Positions 45,926 through 55,300 of a stretch of 64,000 nt of DNA are shown in pieces (within the stretch, counting starts at the first letter, position 1; the number at the start of each line of letters is the position of its first letter). This DNA is from Arenibacter latericius DSM 15913 (GTDB lineage: Bacteria; Bacteroidota; Bacteroidia; Flavobacteriales; Flavobacteriaceae): NCBI RefSeq assembly GCF_000424985.1, contig NZ_AUKX01000005.1, forward strand, positions 1 through 64,000, in the 5' to 3' direction. The position numbers were made by a program, and so were the translations under genes. The notes under the pieces are model-generated. The model searched no databases. It was not told the DNA's origin and was given only the letters and a program-made list of their open reading frames with translations.

Positions 45926-46316
45926 AATAGTTTGCTTTAATATTATGGGACAAATCTCTATATTATAAAACCTGAAAAGAATGAGTTTTGTCAGTTTTCA
46001 GTTAAAAAGTACAGGTTAAAATCATTTTCAGGTCGATCATTCATGGGTATATATCAAAATTTTAAACCTAACATCCTATATCTCAACCCCTAACCCATAT
46101 AATCCTTATTGAGAACAATTTTGTCTCATTCAACAAAAAAAATTAACCAGATTTATTTTTAGGCAAGTGAAAGAAATATCCGACTAATAATGGTGAAGAC
46201 TTTACAAGATATGATATGTTTACTAGAGCTTAGTAGATAAAAAGGCGGAAGGCAAAATAATCCAACTATGTAATGGATACTCCTACAGCATTAAATAATT
46301 TAGGATCCCCCTTTTA

Positions 46317-46351
46317 ACAAAAAAACTCCTTCCCTTTAAAAGGAAGGAGTT
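46317..46351 (-). terminator. Rho-independent terminator of the aldo-keto reductase gene
   Basis: AACTCCTTCC / GGAAGGAGTT form a 10-bp stem with a CTTTAAAA loop. On the minus strand it is followed by seven T (A run at 46317-46323). It ends 26 bp from the stop at 46378. Confidence 0.85.
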
Positions 46352-46377
46352 AATACTACATACTATATAAAAAAATA

Positions 46378-47394
46378 TTAGTCTATTACCTTTTTTATTG
46401 CTGCCAATTCGGTCTCAGAGAAACTTAGGTTTTTTAAAGCTTCAATATTATCTAGTAGTTGATCTTCTCTACTTACACCAACTAATACGGTAGAAATCCG
46501 TTTATCTTTCAACAACCATGCTATAGCCATTTGAGCTAGACTCTGCCCTCTATTTTTCGCTATGGTATTTAATTTGGCTACCTGCTCCAATACTTCAGGT
46601 GTTATTTGCTCCTCCTTAAGGTAACGCCCATCTTTTTTTACTCGACTGTCTTTTGGGATACCATTTAAATACTTATTCGTTAAAACACCTTGTTCTAGGG
46701 GAGAAAAAGCAATAGACCCTATACCCTGGTTTTCCAATTCATTTAATAACCCATCCTCTACCCAACGATCTAACATATTATACCTAGGTTGATGGATTAG
46801 TAAAGGGGTTCCAAGGTCTTTCATGATTTTGGCTGCTTTTGCAGTTAACTCTGCTGAATATTGAGAAATACCAGCATAAAGTGCCTTCCCACTTTGCACC
46901 AAATGATGTAGTGCTCCCATAGTTTCTTCTAGTGGGGTATCTGGATCTGGCCTATGATGGTAAAAAATATCCACATACTCTAGCCCCATACGTTTAAGGC
47001 TCTGATTACAGGATGCTACCAAATATTTTCGGGATCCATAATTTCCATAGGGCCCAGGCCACATATCCCATCCTGCCTTACTAGAAATTAAAAGTTCATC
47101 GCGATATGGCTTAAAGTCCTCTTTAAAGAGTCGCCCAAAATTTTCTTCGGCAGCACCATAAGGGGGACCGTAATTATTAGCCAGATCAAAATGGGTTATT
47201 CCATTATTAAAAGCACAGCGTAACAGACTACGCCCAGTCTCCAAATCATTGGTGTGACCAAAATTATGCCATAAACCTAAGGAGATTAGTGGCATAAGAA
47301 TACCACTATTGCCACATCGGCGGTATTGCATACTATTATAACGGGCATCATTTGCTTTATATGGTCCTGGACCAAAAGAATCGTTTACTTGCAT
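46378..47394 (-). CDS. aldo-keto reductase (L-glyceraldehyde-3-phosphate reductase/YghZ-like)
   Basis: This 338-aa cytoplasmic enzyme reduces aldehydes with NADPH. It has the AKR barrel with ITHFDLANNYGPPYGAAEENFG (catalytic Asp and Tyr), LISSKAGWDMWPGPYGNYGS (catalytic Lys), YVDIFYHHRPDPDTP (catalytic His), HQPRYNMLDRW and IAFSPLEQGVLTNKYL. NYGPPYG and GPYG blocks place it with the AKR14/YghZ-type branch. Length is normal. The gene is monocistronic with its own terminator, divergent from the phosphatase gene. Its link to the glycan genes is unclear. Confidence 0.88.
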   Translation of the reverse strand: MQVNDSFGPGPYKANDARYNSMQYRRCGNSGILMPLISLGLWHNFGHTNDLETGRSLLRCAFNNGITHFDLANNYGPPYGAAEENFGRLFKEDFKPYRDELLISSKAGWDMWPGPYGNYGSRKYLVASCNQSLKRMGLEYVDIFYHHRPDPDTPLEETMGALHHLVQSGKALYAGISQYSAELTAKAAKIMKDLGTPLLIHQPRYNMLDRWVEDGLLNELENQGIGSIAFSPLEQGVLTNKYLNGIPKDSRVKKDGRYLKEEQITPEVLEQVAKLNTIAKNRGQSLAQMAIAWLLKDKRISTVLVGVSREDQLLDNIEALKNLSFSETELAAIKKVID

Positions 47395-47645
47395 TATATT
47401 TTTTTCTTTAGGGATTTATCTACATAGATATAGCAATTTACTAAATCCAAACATCCCCCTAAGATAAAAAATCTTATGGATTTGGAGTTCTTCCTAGGTC
47501 CACCGTTCCATGACTGACAACAAATAATACCTATTGTTAAGACTAATTTTCATATTTCGATGCAATTATGTACTTTCATTTTGTTTTAGATTACACTCAA
47601 CAAATAGAACGTTCCCATCAAAATTTTAATAAAAATCAAATAAGT

Positions 47646-49289
47646 ATGAAGTTTAAAAGTTGCTTGTTGGCCTTAGCCATCCTATTTATTAGCAATGGTT
47701 TTGCTAGCCCGACAGAAAATGACCCCATTCCACGCCCAAAATTAGTAGTAGGTATTATGGTAGATCAGATGCGATGGGATTACCTATATCGATATTACGA
47801 GAGATATGGTTCGGACGGATTTAAAAGAATACTCAAGGAAGGATTTTCCAATGAAAACACCTATATAGACTACATCCCAACCGTTACAGGAATTGGGCAT
47901 AGCACGGTTTATACTGGTTCTGTTCCCGCAATTCATGGCATAACAGGGAATAGCATTACTTTTAATACTACCGGAGAAACCGTTAATTGTGTGGGAGATG
48001 CCACGGTAGAGAGTGTAGGGACTACTTCTGATCATGGGAAGCGATCTCCTGTGAATATGCTATCTAACACCATTGGAGACGAACTAAAATTGGCCACCAA
48101 CTTTAGATCAAAAGTTATTGGAATTTCTTTAAAAGATAGAGGTGCAATACTACCCGCAGGCCATGCTGCAGATGCTGCATATTGGTTTGAAGCCAAGACC
48201 GGAAAATGGGTTTCTAGTACTTATTATATGGACAAACTACCCAAATGGGTAGATAATTTTAATGATAGGGACTATGCTAAAAGGTATTTAAAAAAGGATT
48301 GGAATACGCTATACGACATTAAAACCTATACCCAGAGCACCGCAGATAACAAACCTTATGAAGGAACGCTTAAGGGTCAAGACGAGGCCGTTTTCCCAGT
48401 AAAAACCTCAAAATTGTTTTCTAAAGACGATTATAGTGTTATCTATACTACCCCTCACGGAAACAGTATTTTGCTCGATTTCGCAAAAGAAACTATTGAT
48501 AAGGAAGACTTAGGAAGAGGAGACGATACTGATCTTTTGGCCATTAGCCTATCCTCTACCGATGCCATAGGACATACCTTTGGGGTAAACTCAGTTGAGG
48601 TTGAGGATACTTACCTGAGGTTAGACAAAGATTTAGGAGCATTTTTTAAGCATCTAGATCAAAAGATAGGTAAGGGCAACTATACTATCTTTCTTACCGC
48701 AGACCATGGAGCAAACCATAACCCACAATTCCTGCATGAAAACAAGTTACCTGTACATACCGTAAAGTCCAATCTAAAAGATGACCTGAATCTATTATTA
48801 CAGAAAAATTTCCAGGTTGATGGTTTAGTTAGTAGTACGGGTTATAATCAGGTTCGATTTAATTATAAACTTATTGAAGAGCACCAATTGGACGAACAGA
48901 AAATGCGCGACATATGTATGAAGTATCTCAGAAGAAATCCAGAGGTGCTATTTGTAGCCGATTTTAATAAGATTGGGGATGCTTCTATTCCTGAGCAGAT
49001 TAAACAAAGAATGATCAATAGCCATCATCCAGAGAGAACAGGTGGTATTCATTTTATTTTTAATGCCGATGCAAAGTCCCTAACAACAAGAGGTTCTGGC
49101 CATTCGGTTTGGAATCCGGACGATGCTAGGATCCCTATGTTATGGATGGGTTGGGGAATAAAGAACGGCAAATCGTCTCAGCAGACACATATGACCGATA
49201 TAGCCCCTACTTTAGCTTATCTATTAAAAATTCAGGTGCCCAATGGAAGTATCGGAAAGGTCTTAAGCGAAGTGTTAATAGAGGAGTAA
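47646..49289 (+). CDS. PafA-type alkaline phosphatase (secreted)
   Basis: This 547-aa phosphate monoesterase has the signal peptide MKFKSCLLALAILFISNGFA, then the alkaline phosphatase-superfamily fold. GIMVDQMRWDY (Zn-ligand Asp near 40), IPTVTGIGHSTVYTG (nucleophile Thr near 79-81), GITGNS (Asn near 102), SLKDRGAILPAGH (the Lys-x-Arg pair diagnostic of PafA-like monoesterases) and TADHGAN/SGHSVW metal ligands are all visible. ATG 47646 is preferred because an earlier ATG (47568) precedes the signal by 26 residues. It supplies phosphate from organic phosphate; it is not evidently part of the glycan locus. Confidence 0.9.
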   Translation: MKFKSCLLALAILFISNGFASPTENDPIPRPKLVVGIMVDQMRWDYLYRYYERYGSDGFKRILKEGFSNENTYIDYIPTVTGIGHSTVYTGSVPAIHGITGNSITFNTTGETVNCVGDATVESVGTTSDHGKRSPVNMLSNTIGDELKLATNFRSKVIGISLKDRGAILPAGHAADAAYWFEAKTGKWVSSTYYMDKLPKWVDNFNDRDYAKRYLKKDWNTLYDIKTYTQSTADNKPYEGTLKGQDEAVFPVKTSKLFSKDDYSVIYTTPHGNSILLDFAKETIDKEDLGRGDDTDLLAISLSSTDAIGHTFGVNSVEVEDTYLRLDKDLGAFFKHLDQKIGKGNYTIFLTADHGANHNPQFLHENKLPVHTVKSNLKDDLNLLLQKNFQVDGLVSSTGYNQVRFNYKLIEEHQLDEQKMRDICMKYLRRNPEVLFVADFNKIGDASIPEQIKQRMINSHHPERTGGIHFIFNADAKSLTTRGSGHSVWNPDDARIPMLWMGWGIKNGKSSQQTHMTDIAPTLAYLLKIQVPNGSIGKVLSEVLIEE

Positions 49290-49334
49290 ATGAGACTGTG
49301 CCTATATTTAGGTACTCTAATAATTAAATTATAA

Positions 49335-49378
49335 ACAACAAAAGCGGCTATCCTTACGGAATTAGCCGCTTTTGTTGT
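49335..49378. terminator. bidirectional terminator between convergent genes
   Basis: ACAACAAAAGCGGCTA and TAGCCGCTTTTGTTGT pair over 16 bp with a 12-base loop. A- and T-rich arms suit termination in both directions, and the site lies between the phosphatase (+) and the SprB-repeat gene (-). Confidence 0.9.
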
Positions 49379-49389
49379 CTGTAATTACT

Positions 49390-52300
49390 TTACCTATAGA
49401 GGGTAAAATGCCCCATAAACCTTTGTTTGTCCTGGTCATTCGCATTTACTTCATACCAATAATCACCAGATGGCATTTCCTTACCTTCATAGGTACCGTC
49501 CCAGCCAGATACCTGATTTAAAATAGCCACAACTCTACCGTAACGATCATAAATCTTCACCTCCATATTAGGGAAGAAGCTCTTATTTCCGGGGATCCAA
49601 GTATCATTCTTTCCATCTCCATTTGGAGTAAAGAAATTAGGTATCTCTAACGTGCCAGTAAATTTAAAGGGTATGGAAACTGTAGCCTCACATCCGTTTT
49701 GGTCTACCACACGAACGGTTACATTAGCATCCTGATTAGATAGGAAAACATTATCACTACCTTGGGATTGTCCTTGAAAGAAAAATTCGTATCCCCCAAA
49801 CCCCCCGGTTGCAGTCGCCGTTACTTCATTGGGACCTGTTTTTATTGCCACTAGGGTAAGCGGATCATAGGCATCAACTGAAAATTCTACGTATGTGCTA
49901 CAACCATTCTCATGATAGATATACACCGTATGGTCTCCAGATGGCAATTCCCCAAAACTCGTCTGTGTATTGGCCACGCTTATATCATCTACATCCAAAG
50001 AAAATAATAACTTGGGAAGTAGGCTATCATCTGCCATTCTAATACTTACAGTACTATTAGGGAAAATACCCTCACATCCATATGCTATTATAGCTTCCGA
50101 AGAAAGATCTACTCCAATTGGTATTGTCACAATAACATCAGTCTCACACCCCATGGCATCTCGAATAAAGACCACATAGGTCTCTCCCCCTATAAGGTTA
50201 TCCATGAACAGCGTGTCATTCCTTAAAAATACCTCATCACCAATAGAATTAGGACCTATAATTTTAGTCTCATAATAGGTTGCTCCACTAAGGCTATCTA
50301 AAAATGGCGTCCCGCCGTTAATGGACAGCTGTGCAGAACCATCCGAAGCGTTTATACAGGTTTCGGGAGAAGAAATATACGAAGCAGACAAGACATCTGG
50401 TTGTGATATGGTTAACGTACTCTTCTCGCTACACCCTTTAGCGTCCTGAATCAGTATTTCATAAGTACCAGGGGCTAGATCTGTAAATGTATACGTATGG
50501 GGATTTACCGGGTCACTATAAAAATTATTGAAATCTGGGGAAATAGCAAATTGCACTAGTCCTTCCCCGCCAGAGGTTAAATCTATAGTAATAGATCCAT
50601 CTTCTTGCCCATAACAACTTACCTGATTGGCAACAAGGTTGAATTCGATGGGAGCTGGCCTTACTATCTGCATAGGACCTTTTACATCTCCACAACTAAG
50701 ACCACTTGTTACCCCTATATAATATTCCATTCCCTCTGGCAACCCTTCAAAGGTGCCATGATCTTGCGCAGGCCTAAAGATAGTTGACGTAGCAGAAGGC
50801 GAAAAAGGATCACCAGGATCGCCTATATAAAGAGTGTATTGATAACTACCAACTCCACCAGCTGCAAAAGATTCTATTCTACCATCCAATTCGGAAGCAC
50901 AGGATATATCATCTGGTAAATTAGGAACCAACTCTACCATTTCCGCATCAACAAGACTAATTCCTTGCGACCTAACACTTTTGCAAACATTAGCTCCAGA
51001 AACATCTTTCTTACGAATATCATACTGGTAAAAACCAGGTCCAACATCCATCAATACCGAGGTGCCAATCATTTCTACATATGGGTCAGATGGAGCAGCA
51101 TTATGTGCCCTATATTCATACACATATCCAACTTCTGGATTTTGTACGCTAAGTCTAATTTGTCCGGTTCCTCCACACCCTGGAGCTTGTACCTGTACTA
51201 GCCTTGGCTGAATGGGTGCAGGCGGATTAACATAATATGGTTGAGTATAACCTACACACTCATAACTTGAAGAAACTTCAATAGCATACCAACCTGCACT
51301 TATAAAACCTCCTGTTGAACCTTCAAAAGACGGTGAATCTTGTAATCCACTTCTAGATAACTCGTCATTAATATCATTACTACCCAAATAAAGCAATTGA
51401 TATTTATAGCCAGCTCCTACAACTCCCCCAGAAGCACCTGCAGTAGCCGTAACAATATCGCCTGTGCTAGGGTCATAGGCCTCCAAAATTGCATTGTTTC
51501 CACCAGGGCAAACTAAACCCTGAGGTTCTCTAATTTCTGCAACTACAGGATCTATAGGCTTAAGTAATATGTCATAGGTTGCTTCACATCCTTCTAAATC
51601 TCTGATAGAAATTCTATAATTACCACTAGGGAGATTATCAAACTCATTGCTCGCCCCAAAGGCTACGGTTTCCACAAAATTATTGCTCCCCAATGGAGTT
51701 TCTACCAAAAGTGAATACTCATAAGGTGCAATATCCCATCCGCCAAGTCCTGTGGCTTCTATCTTGCCGCTATTGTTGTTGCAACTTACGTTACCTATTT
51801 CAACACCACTAACAGATAAGGTGCCATTTGGCGTTCTAACGGTAGTTACATTGCTACTCCCAGAACAGTAAGGAACTTCTTGTGAACTGATAATAACATA
51901 AAAATTACCTCCAGGCAAATCGGTAATTCGCTCAGGATTATTACTAGTATTAAACGTACCTGCTTTTAAGGAATTAGAAGCCGTTACATCGTCACTTTTA
52001 TAAACATTATAGCTGTACTCTCCTGTGTAATTTGTTACTTCTATGAATAGTTCTCCATCATTTGAGCCAAAACAAGTAATTGGTTTAGCTTCGCTGATGA
52101 CCACTGTAGGCTCTTCTGGTTCATCTACCGTATGTTTCGGCAAAGGATAGGTACAACCTCCAATATTATCTGTTATTTCAAATAGATAGTCCCCCGCTGC
52201 AGGTAAATCAATTAAGACAAAACTGCTCCCTGAAACCGTTATAGGCGCCATGGGGACTACAGAATTAATGGAAACGGTAAAGTTAGTGGTGCCAACCACA

Positions 52301-55300
52301 TCTATCCTAAGCTGTTCAGGATCCCTACAGTCTAAGGGCTTTTCCACAGACAGTGTAGGAATCACATCCGTTGGCGGGTTAATAGTTGGTATAGTAAATT
52401 GAGTTCTACATCCATTACCATCCACAGCATAAACTGTAATATCTTGTGGATTTCCGTTATCTATTATCTCAAAAGTATTGGACGTCTGATAATTTTCATG
52501 TCCGGTAATACTATACTGATACCCAGAGCCCACGGTTCCAGGATCCTCTACATTAACTGTTATTATAGTAGAGCTATACCTGTTGGCTCCTACTTCACAT
52601 GCAAAATCCGGTGCACTGGCAGATATTGTAAAGTTATCGGGCTCCGTAATTTCAATATTTCCTGATAAAACTTCACAGTTTCTAGTAGAAACAACTGCTA
52701 CTTCATAACTTCCCGAGGATAGATTTCCAAAGGAACCAGTATTATTACTAGCAATAATCGCCCTAGTATTAAAATCTAACAAATTGTAATCCATAGGACC
52801 ATTTATTTCAGTACCAGCCTGAAGGGAAATATTAATACTTCCGGTATTAGCACCATTACAAAAAATATCTTGTTTATTAATGCTAGATATAACTGGTGCT
52901 ACAGGGGTGCCTAGATTGATATTAACAGTATCTTTACATGTAGTTTCAGTATCTTCTATGTAAATTCTATAATTACCTGCAGTAATTCCTGTGAAAACTC
53001 CAGCTGTTCGGTCCCCAAAAATAGGAGCTCCTATATTACTTCCAAGTTCATCTTGCAATTGATAGCTAAAATTGTCACTACCCCCTACTACTTCGGCTGT
53101 AATTGTTCCATCTGCATCAAAGCAATTCGGGTCCGAAGAAAATCCGCCACCTACGGACAGGAATTCATATACCTCAGCGATTGCCTGGCTAGTACAACCA
53201 TTTCCATCTACAAGTTCTACGGGATAAGATCCAGGGCTATTTACATAAAAGGTAACCTCATAAACGGCACCATTTAAAACTCCAAATTGAGAATTTCCAC
53301 CCAAGGTAAATCTAGGTGTATTTACAGTACTAGGCACAGAAATTTTCACCTCAAATGAGGTTGCGTTAACATCACACTGATTAATCACATTTATTGCTGG
53401 AGGTGTTAAATCTGGTTCTAACTGAATTACCGTAGCAATATTAAATGAGGTACAACCATTGGTGTCCTTAACATAAACATCGTAATTACCTGCAGCAGCA
53501 AAGAAAGTGGTTTCTGTTACAAAGTCAGCCAAGGTGGGAACATCCCCTTGATTCATAAAAGCAAATTCATACGGTCCTCCTGCTCCGCCTGTGCCTTGTA
53601 CAGTAATGGAACCATCGGCATTACAATTCGCTGGATGCTCCGCTAAAATATCTATCGATGGTAGGTTTGGGTCAATTGAAATAGAGGCTGAATCCGTACA
53701 TTCATCGGTAATATTGGTTACCATTATCTGGTAGTTTCCAGACAATGCTAAATGATTATTAGAATATGGTATCGATGATGGCGTCACTGTTTCTAATTCC
53801 ACCCTAGATCCACTGCTATTATTTACTAGCTCTATTCTAATTTCATCCCCGAGGTTAAATCCATCAACGTTATAAATTATTTCCCCATTTCTATCAACAT
53901 CACAAAATCCTGCAGTAGATACCGCTGTCACCCCTAACAAAGATGGACCATCTACTGGGTCTATATCGTCTCTGTAAATACAGCCTGTACTTTTATCCTG
54001 TACCTCAACGGTATAAGTAATTCCAAATTGCAGTCCATTAAAAGCATGTCTTCTTGGTGCATCGTTAACTGCTTCAAAAGAATTTATGGGATCTTCTACC
54101 AACCGAATTTCAAAAGGGCCAACACCACCATTAATTTCCACGGTGTTTGTAAATCCTGTAGCGCTACAAGTTAGTGGGGTTATGGGATCTGGAGTAACGG
54201 TTACCATAGTTTGATGGATACTAACAGTATCTACATCTCTACACCCAGATGCATCCATAGTTACCACGGTATAGGTGCCGGGAATGAGTCCAGCGAAAGT
54301 GTGGGAAGTAGATGCGGTAGGCCCAGTACGGGTTAGCTCCACTCCTGACTGATTTTGTAAGATATAGGTGAAATTGGGACTTCCATCAGTAACATTTGTA
54401 ATTTCTATTTCTCCTTGAACTCCACTAGGAGTACAGCTAGCATCAACTGCTGTAACGGTTGCATCGGGTGGTAGAGTGGTATTGGAACCAATAGTCTCGC
54501 TTCCTGAAAATATACAACCTCGAGAATCCCTAACCGTATAGTAATAGGTTTGTCCAGCATTTAAATTAGAATAAGTAGTCTGAGAAGAAAAGCCTCTTCC
54601 ATCAAAATTAACCTCATAGGGAGGTATACCAACTGCCGCATTTGGAACAATAGTAATAATCCCATTATTGGTTCGCCCACAACTAGCATCTACTACATTT
54701 GCCGAAGCGTCGATTCCAACGGGGGGATCCATAACCAAAGGATTTGACTCTGAAACACAGCCCTCATTATCAGTTACACGGAAGATATAAGTTCCGGGAA
54801 CTGAAGTATTAAAAGGAAAATTACTAGAACTCAACACCTGAGGCGCGCCAAAGGTTACACCGTTATCCGAGCTAACTTCAAATATTTTAGGGCCAGGTCC
54901 TGAAAGGTATCCTCCTGAAACACGCACACGAATCTGACCTGGATCAGTACCACAAGGGATATCGCTTTCTATAGCGGTGGTCACCCGCAACCTACCTCTT
55001 ACAGTAAGATTTAAACTTTGACTACAATTATTTCCATCTCGTACCTGAATTGTATGGTTCCCTTGAGGTACTCCTGTAAATATAGGATTAGACTGCCAAG
55101 ATGTAACTCCATTAATTCTATACTGATGACTACTTAAAGGTGCTGTCCCTTCTGTAGAACTCACGGCTACAGTAGCCCCTGAACCAGAAACATAACATAA
55201 GTCAGAAGCACCGGGATCCAATTCAAGGGTTGGAGCGCTTATAGACGTAAGGTTAAAAGCAAACATTTCTGTACACCCCTCAGAATCAGTAACGGTTAAA